A DNA stretch of 55,682 bases from Candidatus Bathyarchaeota archaeon (GCA_012515445.1 JAAYYI010000010.1:1-55682); one strand, 5' to 3'. Numbered from the stretch's first letter, positions 1 to 9,321 are shown. Notes: generated by a model not told the origin, from the sequence alone. Translations and numbers: made by a program.

Positions 1-815
1 AATGCTTTCATTTGTGAGGGATCTTTGATTCTGATCTCAGCGGAGATTTCGGTCTTTTCAATTTCTAAGGCGCTGTCAAGTAACGCGATTTTGGCGTTTT
101 CTTTCATCTTTGGCATGCCTGGGTTGACGACTTCTTTGTCGATGATGATGCCTCTGATTAGTTGTGTTTCAAGTAGGCTTTTGCCTGTTTTCTTGATAAG
201 CTGGATGTTGTCTATGTCTGCGATTGTTTTGTCACCGCGGACTTCAGTGATTTGTTTGACTGCGTCAATGCTGATTTCTGCGAGATGATCGCGTGCTGAA
301 CCGACTGCTTTGCTGCTCATTGATGTCAAAGCTACTTTTAGCAGTGTCTTGCGGTCGTTTACGTCAAGTGGAACTGAGGTTTTGCCGATAACTTCGATGG
401 CTTTCTGTGATGCTTTTCGGTAGCCGCTAACCAGAATGGTTGGGTGGATGTTTTGGTCGAGGAGTTCTTCGGCTTTGCGGAGCAACTCGCTGGCTAAGAC
501 AACAGCGCTTGTGGTTCCGTCGCCTACCATGTCGTCTTGTGTGCGGGCGATTTCAACCATCATTTTTGCTGCTGGGTGCTCAACGTCGATTTCTTTTAGG
601 ATGGCTGCGCCGTCGTTGGTGATGGTGATGTCTCCTAAGCCGTCGATGAGCATTTTATCCATGCCTCTTGGGCCCAGTGTGGTTTTTAGTACTTCACCGA
701 TTACGCGTGCTGCCATGATGTTGTTTCGTTGGGCTTCTTTGCCTTTGCTGCGTGTTGTTCCTTCTTTGAGGATGAGGACCGGCTGTCCTGAACCTGTTGT
801 TGTTAAATACGCCAT
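1..815 (-). CDS. ths: Thermosome (group II chaperonin) subunit, N-terminal part, cut by window edge
   Basis: ATP-dependent double-ring cytosolic chaperonin subunit. The minus frame opens at ATG 815-813 and stays open to base 1, giving about 271 residues of the usual 540-560. The start reads MAYLTTTGSGQPVLILKEGT. The chaperonin phosphate-binding loop is visible (LGPRGMDKML, then DGAAILKE) together with GDGTTSAVVLA, whose GDGT(T/S) holds the catalytic Asp of group II chaperonins. The frame continues into the intermediate and early apical domain. No strong Shine-Dalgarno is visible; a TATA-like box lies about 65 nt upstream. Nothing abnormal in the visible part; the C-terminus lies outside the window. 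Confidence 0.95.
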   Translation of the reverse strand, partial: MAYLTTTGSGQPVLILKEGTTRSKGKEAQRNNIMAARVIGEVLKTTLGPRGMDKMLIDGLGDITITNDGAAILKEIDVEHPAAKMMVEIARTQDDMVGDGTTSAVVLASELLRKAEELLDQNIHPTILVSGYRKASQKAIEVIGKTSVPLDVNDRKTLLKVALTSMSSKAVGSARDHLAEISIDAVKQITEVRGDKTIADIDNIQLIKKTGKSLLETQLIRGIIIDKEVVNPGMPKMKENAKIALLDSALEIEKTEISAEIRIKDPSQMKA

Positions 816-878
816 ATCGTTATCCCTACTGTAGTAGAATGTTTGTTTATTTCGGTTTATTGCAAAATCCCGAACGTA

Positions 879-890
879 GATATAAACTTT
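879..890 (-). promoter_or_regulatory. TATA box of the thermosome gene
   Basis: On the minus strand the sequence reads AAAGTTTATATC, a good archaeal TATA element. A start site about 25 nt downstream (near 858) would give a leader of roughly 40 nt before ATG 815. No CIRCE- or HrcA-like inverted repeat is visible. Confidence 0.5.
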
Positions 891-1450
891 AAGGCACTTT
901 TGGGGGCTTGTGTGTTTAAGGCTTGTGGAATAGGGGTTTAGTGCTTGGGTTTAAGGTTTTTTACTATGGGTGATGGGGATTTATTTTATTTTTATTAGAA
1001 GAAGAGAAGTCGGCCTTGCTACTTCATTTTCCAAAAGTTTATGCAGAAACAGCTGATTTTAGTTCGGCAGTTGTTTTGGGTTGGTGGTTGGTTGTGGCGA
1101 CAGTACAAGCAACGGTTTATGCGAAGATCCGAGTGCAGGATAAATAAAAAATCAAATTTAGAAGATAACGCCGCTGTACCCCCTTTAATTATCCGCTAGC
1201 AACTAAAGCTGTAGAGGTGCCTGCTTTAGCTTCTGTAACTGGATTTGGCTGCACGCTGGTTGAGGCGACTTCTATAAGTTGAATAAAAAATTGGTTTAGA
1301 GCTGGGTTTGCTGAGGTCTTGGAGACGCGTCTTTTCTTAGGAGAAAGAATTGCAGACAGCGGTTGTGACTGTAACCACTTTATCCCCAAGAACCCACTCA
1401 GCCCCAGCCTAAATCAAAAAAGGAGGGGAAGACTGTTTCAAGTCTTACGC
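891..1450. other. Intergenic region without a supportable gene
   Basis: Between the thermosome promoter and the stop of the PQQ-like gene I see no supported coding sequence. One 66-codon minus frame (1189-1389) has no ribosome binding site and a non-protein-like composition. A C-tract followed by TTTAATTA near 1177-1188 loosely resembles the C-tract/TTATTTAA motifs found elsewhere in the window (13033, 38205, 49400, 49640, 55451). Confidence 0.5.
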
Positions 1451-4006
1451 CTATGGTTTCTTCATTATCATAATTGCTAGCATTGCTAGAACTATGACGA
1501 CGAGGATAACTAGTGCTACGCTGATGGGTAGGAAGTATAGGTCAGCCATTGATGGTTCTTGTGTTGCTGCAGGTGCGGGTGTTGCTGCTGCTTCGTCAGC
1601 TGAGAAGCTTGTTTCTGCGTATGATGAGTAGTAAGCGTTGGATCCGTCGAATGTAGCGATTACTGTGTATAATCCTGCAATGTCTGGTTGCCAGCTAAAG
1701 CTGAATTGTCCGGTTGCGTCACTTGTAGTTGCGCCGATTTGTCTAAAGTTGCCGTTCGCGTCGACTACTGAGATAACTACTGGGACACCGGTTGCTGATG
1801 GTTGCTCAAATTGTTTATAGACATATAGCATCCATGCGCTTTGGCTTTCGTCAGAGACTGCTGCAACGCCGTTGGGGAATCTCATCTGTAATGCGCTTGT
1901 CTGTAGACCCGGTGAATTGTCCATGACTGTGCCTCTGATAGTTATGCTCTTTCCGACTTCAACGTTGCTGTCTGGTGCTGTAACGGTCATTGCTGTAGGT
2001 CCTTTTCCGATTGCGTAGACGCGTTGATCGTATGTATCCATGGTTGCTAGGATGCTGTCACCGATAATTCCGTTACCACCCCAACGAGTATTGCGGAACA
2101 TACCGTTGACTCTCCAGATTTCTGCGCCGTTAGAAGCGTTAACACAGACTTGTGGTGCGCCTCTTGGCAGTGGGTTTTCAGCTGAGTGCTCGCATGTGCC
2201 GACGTAGATTTTACCATCAGCAATCAGAGTAATCCAGCCCCACCAATTCTGGCCAGTGACTGGCTCGCCGTAGGCATCGGTTAAGTTGTAGGTCCATTTG
2301 GTTTGGCCGTTTGCTAGGTCATATGCGTAGAGGATACCGCCGACACCGATTGAGTATAGGTCGCCGTAGGAATAGTACCATGTGTGTTCTGCGTTACCCC
2401 AACCGTAAGCATCTAAGTAGATTTCAGATTGGGTTGCCCAGAGGTATTTGCCGGTTGTTAAGCTGAAGCCGTAGTGGGTTGTCAGTTCTTTACTCCATAG
2501 GCCGATGACACCGTCACCATATGTTGGGTCTGAAGCGTAGTTTGTTGCGCCGACATAGTGTAGCGTGTTTGAGCCTGCTAGCCATTCGGATGGTGCAGCC
2601 CATTTTTGATCGAATAGCAGTGAGGTCGATGTAGAAGCTTCGTTTAAGCCTTTGGTGTTTAGTGCCCATACGCGTACTTGTGTTTGGTCAAAGTATATTG
2701 AGGCAACTCTGTCGTCAAAGACTTCAAGGATTGGTGCGAAGAAGGATGTTCCTGCTTGTAGGCCTGCGGGGATTGTTACGTTCCAAGAGTAGCATAGTGG
2801 GTTTGATGCATCTAATGTTTTCTGGTGGATGTTGCTTGCCCAGCTGCCCATGTCTGGACTGCCGCGAGCTGCAGTTTGTAAACCGCAAAGTGTTGAGTTC
2901 CAAAGTGCCATCCAGTTGTTTTCGTAGTCGATTTGGTAGATTAGGATTTCACCGCTTGGTCCGCGTACTGTTGCTGCGCCTGAGGGGACGTTTATGTAGC
3001 TCCATGACCATTCGGCGTTGAATGGGTCATAAGCTGTCCAGGTTCCCATTCCATTGTCACTAATGAGGTATGTGTATACGCCGTCTACGTTGTAGCTGTT
3101 CCAGTATAGTATTTGGCCGAATGATAGTAAGGTGTCATTCTTGAACCAGAGTTCTTCTCCTGTGTGTAGGTCTACTGCTTTGATTCCGTTAACGTCGAGA
3201 GTTGAGCTGTATGTTCCTCCTGGTGCAACATTGTAGTAAAGAATGCCGTTCATTATGACTGAGTTGATGAATTTGCCTTCGTATGCATCGCCTGATTCTG
3301 AAGATGCTTGAACTAAGCCATCGCCCCATAAACCACCAGTCATACCGCCTGTGGTAAGGTCTTTTGCCCATAGAACGTGTGCTGTTTCTGGTGCGTCGTC
3401 ATTATAGAGTGCGACTGAGTTATCTGGTCTTGCTACCCAGTTACCTGAGACACTGTACCATTCTCTGAGTTGTGGATCGATTGGACGACTCCAGTACTCA
3501 GTTGGCAGAGAGTGACCTGGATAGCTTGCTTCTGCTGGTTCCTCTGTTACAACTAGAGTGCAGGATGCGCTGCTTGCTATCATTATGGTGCCAGCCCAAG
3601 CCATTGTGCCTCTTTCAACGTTGAAGAAGGTTGTTGGATTGGTTTGCTGTGGGAAATAGGTTGTAATGGTGTAGGTGCCTACTTTGTCAGGTGTATATTG
3701 TGAGAAGGTTGAGCCTGTAGAGTCGGTTTTGAATGGACCAAGGGTTGTGTTTGTGCCGTCTGGTTTTGTGACGACGATTGTAAGTCCTGTCCAGCCAAGC
3801 TCTGCGGATTCTAATGCTTCAGTGATACCGCATTTTAGTAAGGTAGTTTCGCCAAGTCCTATTCTGTTAGGAATGGCATCGACGATTGCGTAGGTTTTTT
3901 GTGTTCCTGCAGTTTGCGCGGTTATTGTTTGTATTGGTAATGCCGCGATAACAGTTACTAGGAATGCTATTAGAAGCATAGTGCCTAGTATCTTCTTACT
4001 TTTCAT
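1451..4006 (-). CDS. Secreted, C-terminally anchored PQQ-like beta-propeller protein
   Basis: An 851-residue surface protein. Residues 1-31 form a signal peptide (basic start, hydrophobic core, cleavage near TAQTAG). An Ig-like module covers about 40-130. The middle (about 165-690) carries repeated PQQ-propeller strands such as GEELWFKN, GKYLWATQ, GQTKWTYN and GAEIWRVN. A second Ig-like domain (about 690-800) is followed by an Ala/Pro/Thr linker and a terminal membrane helix ending in MKKP. It should sit on the outer face of the cytoplasmic membrane. The ATG at 4006 follows AAGGAG by about 12 nt. Cofactor binding is not implied: most archaeal PQQ-like propellers are probably binding scaffolds. 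Substrate unknown. Confidence 0.85.
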   Translation of the reverse strand: MKSKKILGTMLLIAFLVTVIAALPIQTITAQTAGTQKTYAIVDAIPNRIGLGETTLLKCGITEALESAELGWTGLTIVVTKPDGTNTTLGPFKTDSTGSTFSQYTPDKVGTYTITTYFPQQTNPTTFFNVERGTMAWAGTIMIASSASCTLVVTEEPAEASYPGHSLPTEYWSRPIDPQLREWYSVSGNWVARPDNSVALYNDDAPETAHVLWAKDLTTGGMTGGLWGDGLVQASSESGDAYEGKFINSVIMNGILYYNVAPGGTYSSTLDVNGIKAVDLHTGEELWFKNDTLLSFGQILYWNSYNVDGVYTYLISDNGMGTWTAYDPFNAEWSWSYINVPSGAATVRGPSGEILIYQIDYENNWMALWNSTLCGLQTAARGSPDMGSWASNIHQKTLDASNPLCYSWNVTIPAGLQAGTSFFAPILEVFDDRVASIYFDQTQVRVWALNTKGLNEASTSTSLLFDQKWAAPSEWLAGSNTLHYVGATNYASDPTYGDGVIGLWSKELTTHYGFSLTTGKYLWATQSEIYLDAYGWGNAEHTWYYSYGDLYSIGVGGILYAYDLANGQTKWTYNLTDAYGEPVTGQNWWGWITLIADGKIYVGTCEHSAENPLPRGAPQVCVNASNGAEIWRVNGMFRNTRWGGNGIIGDSILATMDTYDQRVYAIGKGPTAMTVTAPDSNVEVGKSITIRGTVMDNSPGLQTSALQMRFPNGVAAVSDESQSAWMLYVYKQFEQPSATGVPVVISVVDANGNFRQIGATTSDATGQFSFSWQPDIAGLYTVIATFDGSNAYYSSYAETSFSADEAAATPAPAATQEPSMADLYFLPISVALVILVVIVLAMLAIMIMKKP

Positions 4007-4090
4007 TTGTTTTTCATTTTCTCCTTAATTTTTTATAGCATTGCTAGGTTGCAGCCCCAGCATTTGCTTAAGCCTAAGCGGTGACTTTTT

Positions 4091-4100
4091 GTTTATAATA
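4091..4100 (-). promoter_or_regulatory. TATA box of the PQQ-like surface protein gene
   Basis: Minus strand TATTATAAAC, about 90 nt upstream of ATG 4006, with an AT-rich tract beyond it. A start about 25 nt downstream would leave a leader of about 60 nt carrying the AAGGAG site. Confidence 0.4.
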
Positions 4101-4285
4101 CTTGCGAAACGTTTAAAAAAGCAGAAATACAGTTTACGAAACACATACAAAATTTCTCCGCCATAATAGAGATATTTCGCATTTTTATAGTTCGACCAGT
4201 AAAATCAACAATTAATTCGGACAAAATACAGCATTAGTTTCGCATTTACTTTTAATGAGTGGCCGCGCGCTAATTAACAGAACAG

Positions 4286-5251
4286 CTATTTCTTGATATC
4301 AAAAAACCAGTCAGGTACTCCCCGTTCATATGTAGGGAAAGCAGGCAAAGACCAGTTCTGAAGACAATAAATTACGGGGTCTATAACTAAAAGTTCGGGA
4401 ATGGACCTTAAAGCAGCCATTACATCATAGAGTTGATCAAATTTTTCAAAAAACGCTTCCATAAAGAAGTCGTATTCACCTAGAATTTGGACAGCGAAGG
4501 ATATTTTCTCTGTTTTTCGCAGCTTTTCTTTCGTCAATAGAACATCGACGCCGGGCTTAACCTTAACAAAGAAACCGCAGAATCCCGTTATACCCCACGC
4601 GCTAGAACCAAGAACAACCGTGGCGCCAATAATCAGACCCTCATCAACCATTCGATTATAACGCCTAAACACAGTATCGGTACCCACACCCAACTTTTGA
4701 CCAATACCCTTGAAAGAAACCCGCGCGTCTCTACAGAGAATTCTAAGAATTCCAATGTCGATTTCGTCCATTGGACCCATCTTGACGTTCGGCTTCAACC
4801 CTTGAAAAGCATCCATATCAGAAGAAAGGTTTAGGCTTGTGCTAACCTCGATCACGGCAGGGTTCTGCTTTATCGCCTGCTTAATTCTGTGGGCATCCAC
4901 CAGTTTTTTTGAGGAAAGCAAAGCCGTAACGTTGTATCTGCCGAAGGTAACCCAAGCCATCACCTGAGTTTCCTCTATATCTAATTCGTTAATGAATTTG
5001 ACTACTTTTTCTACTTCCGGCTCCGAAGCTTTTACGCCGATACTCACATAGTATTCTATGTTTGTCTTTGTCATGTCCAGAATAAGGGTGGTTCCTTTGA
5101 TTATGCCTGTTTGCTTCATTTTATTGAAGCGGGAGCTCACAATTGTAGGCGAAATCCCAAGATGCTTCGCGAGTTCAGTGAAGGGTGTACGGGCGTCCTT
5201 ATGCAAGATATCAAGCATTTTTAGGTTTATAGAATCGATCTTTTCCTTCAT
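4286..5251 (-). CDS. Lrp/AsnC-family regulator with two tandem HTH-RAM modules
   Basis: A 321-residue transcription factor, about twice the usual 150-160 residues of the family. Module 1 has an AsnC-type winged HTH at residues 5-50 (LKMLDILHKDARTPFTELAK) followed by a RAM-like ligand/oligomer domain (about 65-130). Module 2 repeats this: HTH at about 162-205 (IGILRILCRDARVSFKGIGQ), RAM at about 215-290. The duplication could make a pseudo-dimer from one chain. It lies between the surface-protein gene and the ABCE1 pair, all on the minus strand, with its own promoter. Effector (often an amino acid in this family) and targets are unknown. Confidence 0.85.
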   Translation of the reverse strand: MKEKIDSINLKMLDILHKDARTPFTELAKHLGISPTIVSSRFNKMKQTGIIKGTTLILDMTKTNIEYYVSIGVKASEPEVEKVVKFINELDIEETQVMAWVTFGRYNVTALLSSKKLVDAHRIKQAIKQNPAVIEVSTSLNLSSDMDAFQGLKPNVKMGPMDEIDIGILRILCRDARVSFKGIGQKLGVGTDTVFRRYNRMVDEGLIIGATVVLGSSAWGITGFCGFFVKVKPGVDVLLTKEKLRKTEKISFAVQILGEYDFFMEAFFEKFDQLYDVMAALRSIPELLVIDPVIYCLQNWSLPAFPTYERGVPDWFFDIKK

Positions 5252-5299
5252 AGCTACACCCTCTCTTCCGAGCCCTTCTTACCAGATGTCTTTTGTACG

Positions 5300-5311
5300 C
5301 TATATAATTTT
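5300..5311 (-). promoter_or_regulatory. TATA box of the Lrp/AsnC gene
   Basis: Minus strand AAATTATATAGC, preceded by an A/T tract. It lies about 50 nt upstream of ATG 5251, and a GAGGGTGT purine run sits just before the start codon. Confidence 0.45.
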
Positions 5312-5366
5312 TTAAAATAAGGATAGAATGAGAAGAGAAAACAAAGAAGGGAGTTACTTCTTTTTC

Positions 5367-7181
5367 TTAAGCACTACTTTCTTCTTTTTCCTCTCTTCCC
5401 TTGGCGTTATTTGTGTAGTAGTATTCGCCGGTTTCTTTCTGCATAAGATCAAGCCTCGACCCTTCCCTGTTAACTCTTGGCCTCTTAGAGTCAGGGTCAC
5501 GTCGGAAAGTAACAGCCATATCCTTAAGAAAAGCATTCATACCCTGCCTCAAGGTCAAAGGAGGATTCGCTTTACCCTCAACACCTGCCTGTCCGCTGAA
5601 AATCATCAGTTTGTCGGCAATGTGGTCCTGCGTTAACACGTCATGCTCCACCACAAACGCCGTTATACCATATAAGTCAACAACCCGCCGGATCACCTTG
5701 GCCACGTTTAAGCGTTCCTCAACGTCAAGGTACGCGCTGGGTTCATCAAGCAAGAACAAGTCCGCTTGCCGCGATAAACAGGCAGCGATAGCAACTCTCT
5801 GCAGTTCGCCGCCGCTAAGCTCCTTAACATAATTATCCATAAGCAGATCCATCCGCAGAGGATTCAGAATTTCAGACTGGTACCAGCCACTGACGAATTT
5901 TTTCTTTGCTAAACTAATCAAGAGGTCGCGAACGTTACCCTCGTAATCTGCAGTGACATACTGAGGCTTGTAGCTCACCGTTAACCTTTCAAATTCGCGC
6001 TCATCTATCCCCTTTTCGACGCCTGCCAGTACCTTAACGAATGTGGTTTTGCCGATGCCGTTGGGGCCCAAGATGCCGATGACTTCGCCGCGTTTGATTT
6101 CGCCGGGTTCAATGGTTAGTTTGAACTTGTCGAAGGTTTTCTCCATTTTACTCCATTTGATCACTGGTTCAGTTGTGTCCTTCTTCACGGTGGGAGCTTT
6201 ATCGTAGAAGCTGATAGTGTCTTTTCTGAACCTTACGTTCTCGTCGGGGATGTAGCCTTCGAGATACATGTTAATGCCCACACGTACAACGTGTGTATGG
6301 GAGACAACGCCGTAAACAGCTGGTTCACCGTAGAATATGCAGATGTGGTCTGAGAGGTAATCAATAATTGCCAAGTCATGCTCAGCGACTATAACGGTTT
6401 TCTGTAATTCCGTTAAACTTCTGATTGCTTTTGCAACTAATAATCTCTGTTTTACGTCTAAGTAGCTGGATGGTTCATCAAATAAGTAAACAGCGGCGTC
6501 TTTGCATAATGTAGCGGCAACTGCAACTCGCTGCAACTCTCCGCCGCTAAGCACACTCAGCGGTCGACTCCATAGGTGCTTAAGCTCAAGCTGCTCAGAC
6601 AGCTTATCCAGAACCTTCCGCTCATCCACTTTTTCAAGCAGCTCACCGACTTTTCCGGTGAAAGCCTTAGGAATCTTGTCAACGTACTGCGGTTTCTGGC
6701 TAAATTTCAGTTTGCCCTGACTCATCTTCTGAAAGTAATCCTGCAGAGGTGAACCTTTGTAGTTTTGAATAATCGCGTTCCAGTCAGGGGGATTCTGGTG
6801 TTCACCTAAATTGGGTTTTAGCTCTCCTGAAAGAATCTTGAGAGTGGTGGTTTTACCTATTCCGTTCTTTCCCAGTAAACCCAGCACTATACCGGGAAGG
6901 GGTGTTGGCAGCCTGAAAAGTTTAAAGCTGTTCTGCCCAAACCTGTGGCTGCAATCCTTATCTAACTCGTCTGGGACGTTTATGATTGTGATTGCTTGAT
7001 TGGGGCATTTTTTGACGCAGATACCGCATCCGGCGCATAATTCTTCAGATATCACTGCTTTTTTGTCTTCTATGCGTATTGCTTCAACTTTGCTTCTTAC
7101 TTTTGGACAGTACCGAACGCACATTTCGTGGCAATGTTCGGTTTTGCACCGATTGGCGTCTAACGTAGCGATACGCGTCAT
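5367..7181 (-). CDS. rli: ABCE1/RLI-type ribosome-recycling ATPase, copy A
   Basis: A 604-residue soluble twin-ATPase that splits ribosomes after termination in archaea and eukaryotes. The Fe-S domain (1-75) has both cysteine sets (CKTEHCHEMC..CP and CAGCGICVKKCP). NBD1 has Walker A GKNGIGKTT, signature LSGGELQRVAVAA, Walker B YLFDEPSSYLD and an AEHD switch. NBD2 has GPNGIGKTT, LSGGELQRVAIAA, FLLDEPSAYLD and VEHD. All catalytic motifs are intact. It lies 71 nt downstream of a second full-length homologue (7253-9082), probably cotranscribed. Its C-terminus ends EESSA, whereas the +1 frame encodes the VVLKKKK-type tail seen in the other copy, so the tail appears lost by a small indel. Confidence 0.95.
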   Translation of the reverse strand: MTRIATLDANRCKTEHCHEMCVRYCPKVRSKVEAIRIEDKKAVISEELCAGCGICVKKCPNQAITIINVPDELDKDCSHRFGQNSFKLFRLPTPLPGIVLGLLGKNGIGKTTTLKILSGELKPNLGEHQNPPDWNAIIQNYKGSPLQDYFQKMSQGKLKFSQKPQYVDKIPKAFTGKVGELLEKVDERKVLDKLSEQLELKHLWSRPLSVLSGGELQRVAVAATLCKDAAVYLFDEPSSYLDVKQRLLVAKAIRSLTELQKTVIVAEHDLAIIDYLSDHICIFYGEPAVYGVVSHTHVVRVGINMYLEGYIPDENVRFRKDTISFYDKAPTVKKDTTEPVIKWSKMEKTFDKFKLTIEPGEIKRGEVIGILGPNGIGKTTFVKVLAGVEKGIDEREFERLTVSYKPQYVTADYEGNVRDLLISLAKKKFVSGWYQSEILNPLRMDLLMDNYVKELSGGELQRVAIAACLSRQADLFLLDEPSAYLDVEERLNVAKVIRRVVDLYGITAFVVEHDVLTQDHIADKLMIFSGQAGVEGKANPPLTLRQGMNAFLKDMAVTFRRDPDSKRPRVNREGSRLDLMQKETGEYYYTNNAKGREEKEESSA

Positions 7182-7252
7182 AAAATTCGACTTATCTACC
7201 CTAAACTATGATTAATAAACATAATTGATTAAAAATAGAAAGGTGAGCGGTA

Positions 7253-9082
7253 CTACTTCTTTTTCTTGAGCGCCGCCGCCTCTTCCTTGTCCTCTTTTTC
7301 TTGAGTGACCTGTGTATAATAGTACTCGCCGATGCTCTTCTGGTACTTGTCCATCTGGGAATCCGCCTTATTCACGCGCGGACGATAGGTTACGTTGTCA
7401 CGACGGAAAGTTATGTTCATGCCCTTAAGGAAAGCGTTCATACCACCCCTCAGACTAGTAGGCGGATGAACTATGCCGGCGGTTCCGGGTTTACCGTCAA
7501 AAACCATCAGGCGATCCGCGATAAAGTCCTGGGTAACCACATCATGCTCAACGACGAAAGCTGGAATACAATGAGCATCCACTACCCTTCGGAGAACTCT
7601 GGCTACGTTTAAGCGTTCCTCAACGTCAAGGTACGCACTGGGTTCGTCGAGTAGAAACAGGTTGCACTTACGGCTTAAACACGCCGCGATGGCGACACGC
7701 TGAAGTTCTCCTCCGCTGAGCTCCATGATGTTGCGGTCCATAAGCGGTTGCATACGAAGCGGATTAGCGATCTCAGTAGTGTACCAACTGGAGGTGAAGT
7801 TCTCCTGAGCCACATTCATCAGAAGCTCCTGCACGGTACCCTCATAATCCGGCGAAATATACTGCGGCTTATAGCTAACAGTTAACTTGCCAAGTTGGCG
7901 TTTGTCATCGGTTTCCTCGACGCCAGCGAGGATTTTAACAAATGTGGTTTTACCGATGCCGTTGGGACCTAAGATGCCGATTATTTCGCCGCTTCTGATT
8001 TCTCCGGGTTCAATGGCGAGTTTGAAGCCTTTGAAGGTCTTCTCCATTTGGTCCCATTGCAGCAGGCGGGCACCGATGTTTTCTCCTGTAGTCGGCGGCT
8101 TTTCACGGAAGGTTATACTTTCTTTGCGGAACATGATATTCTCGTCTGGGATATAGCCCTGCAGGTAAATGTTGATGCCTGTGCGGACTCCATGGACGTG
8201 GCTGACGACGCCGTAGACGCCGGGATCACCGTAGAAGACGCAGATTTGGTCTGAGAGGTAATCGATGATTGCTAAATCGTGTTCGGCTACGATGACGGTT
8301 TTCTGCTGTTCCTTTAGGTTACGAATTGCGCGGGCGACGATTAGGCGCTGCTTTACGTCTAAGTAGCTTGAGGGCTCGTCGAAGAGGTAGACGTCAGCGT
8401 TTCGGCTAAGTGCTGCTGCGACTGCGACGCGTTGGAGTTCTCCACCGCTAAGCACATCTAGGTTGCGGTCCCAGATTTTATGCAGGTCCAACTCGTCTGC
8501 GATGACGTCGAGCTGTTTGCGCTCGTCAATTTTATCCAGTAAGTCACCAGCTTTACCAGTAACGGCTTTAGGAATCTTGTCCACGTACTGGGGTTTGCTT
8601 GAAACCTTCAATTTCTTCTCGCTTAATCTGGCAAAGTAGTCCTGAAGGCTTGAACCGCGGTAGTAAGCGATGATTTCCGGCCAATCCGGCGGTTCATCGA
8701 ATTTGCCCAGATTAGGTTTGAGGTCGCCGCTGAAGACTTTAAGTGTAGTGCTTTTACCGATGCCGTTTTGCCCTAAGAGGCCAAGGACGGTTCCAGGCGA
8801 AGGGGTTGGTAATCGGAAGAGTTTAAAGCTGTTTTCGCCGAATCGGTGGCTGCAATCCTTCTCCAGCTCGTCGGGCAGATTAACTATGCTGATTGCCTTA
8901 AAGGGGCATTTTTTGACGCAGATACCGCATCCGCTACAGAGCGTTTCTGAGATTATCGCGTTGTTTCCTTCGACTCTAATGGCTTCCACTCGGCTTCGCA
9001 CCATCGGGCAGTAGCTAACGCAGAGCTGGTTGCATTTTTTGACTTTACAACGGTCTTTGTCTAATACGGCGAGTCGCGTCAT
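7253..9082 (-). CDS. rli: ABCE1/RLI-type ribosome-recycling ATPase, copy B
   Basis: A 609-residue ABCE1. The N-terminal Fe-S domain has CKVKKCNQLC..CP and CSGCGICVKKCP. NBD1 has GQNGIGKST, LSGGELQRVAVAA, YLFDEPSSYLD and AEHD. NBD2 has GPNGIGKTT, LSGGELQRVAIAA, FLLDEPSAYLD and VEHD. The NBD1 Walker A ends in KST as in typical ABCE1 (copy A has KTT). The C-terminus ends in a lysine tail, AAALKKKK. It is the first gene of a likely two-gene operon with copy A, read from a TATA box at 9116-9131. Archaea normally carry one ABCE1, so which copy is the housekeeping one cannot be settled here; this one looks slightly more canonical. Confidence 0.95.
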   Translation of the reverse strand: MTRLAVLDKDRCKVKKCNQLCVSYCPMVRSRVEAIRVEGNNAIISETLCSGCGICVKKCPFKAISIVNLPDELEKDCSHRFGENSFKLFRLPTPSPGTVLGLLGQNGIGKSTTLKVFSGDLKPNLGKFDEPPDWPEIIAYYRGSSLQDYFARLSEKKLKVSSKPQYVDKIPKAVTGKAGDLLDKIDERKQLDVIADELDLHKIWDRNLDVLSGGELQRVAVAAALSRNADVYLFDEPSSYLDVKQRLIVARAIRNLKEQQKTVIVAEHDLAIIDYLSDQICVFYGDPGVYGVVSHVHGVRTGINIYLQGYIPDENIMFRKESITFREKPPTTGENIGARLLQWDQMEKTFKGFKLAIEPGEIRSGEIIGILGPNGIGKTTFVKILAGVEETDDKRQLGKLTVSYKPQYISPDYEGTVQELLMNVAQENFTSSWYTTEIANPLRMQPLMDRNIMELSGGELQRVAIAACLSRKCNLFLLDEPSAYLDVEERLNVARVLRRVVDAHCIPAFVVEHDVVTQDFIADRLMVFDGKPGTAGIVHPPTSLRGGMNAFLKGMNITFRRDNVTYRPRVNKADSQMDKYQKSIGEYYYTQVTQEKEDKEEAAALKKKK

Positions 9083-9115
9083 AAGTATACGTCCACTACT
9101 TGAATTTCACTAGTC

Positions 9116-9131
9116 AGTTATAAATTTAAAA
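9116..9131 (-). promoter_or_regulatory. TATA box for the ABCE1 pair
   Basis: Minus strand TTTTAAATTTATAACT, about 35-50 nt upstream of ATG 9082, which suits a short leader. The 71-nt spacer between the two ABCE1 genes is AT-rich too, so a second internal promoter cannot be excluded. Confidence 0.5.
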
Positions 9132-9249
9132 CCGCAAAAAGGCTGAACACAACACCCAAGAATGAAAAAGCAGAGCCAAGTTATCAGGCAAGCAAGAAAC
9201 GAACAAGTTGTTTAAAAGAAAGATATTAAAAAAGGCACTAAAGGTTAGT

Positions 9250-9321
9250 TTACCATTCTTCTTCTTCCCATTCCTCGTCTTCGCCTTCTTCCCATTCCTC
9301 GTCTTCTTCGCGGAATATCAC
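9250..9321 (-). CDS. Candidate 23-aa acidic Glu/Asp/Trp micro-protein
   Basis: A GTG start (9321-9319) is preceded at 6 nt by a perfect Shine-Dalgarno, GGAGGTG (9328-9334 on the minus strand), one of the strongest ribosome sites in the window. The product begins MIFREEDEEW, continues with a near repeat (EEGEDEEW) and ends EEEEW before TAA. Fourteen of 23 residues are Glu, three Asp and three Trp. A T-run follows 15-20 nt after the stop. The gene stands alone upstream of the ABCE1 operon on the same strand. No family recognised; a role through a very negative surface (DNA mimicry, ribosome or metal contact) would be guesswork. Length makes chance possible, but the SD argues for translation. 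Confidence 0.5.
   Translation of the reverse strand: MIFREEDEEWEEGEDEEWEEEEW

Noticed and set aside
1189-1389. 66-codon minus-strand frame
   Set aside because: TTG start without ribosome site, low-complexity Ser/Thr/Ala composition, no family; probably chance.
5354-5536. Separate 60-codon gene overlapping the ABCE1 end
   Set aside because: It is the +1 frame of the ABCE1 gene; only its last few codons are of interest as the displaced lysine tail.
9241-9310. Short tandem repeat or CRISPR-like array (CTTCTTCCCATTCCTCGTC twice)
   Set aside because: Only two units without spacers; explained by repeated acidic codons in the micro-ORF.
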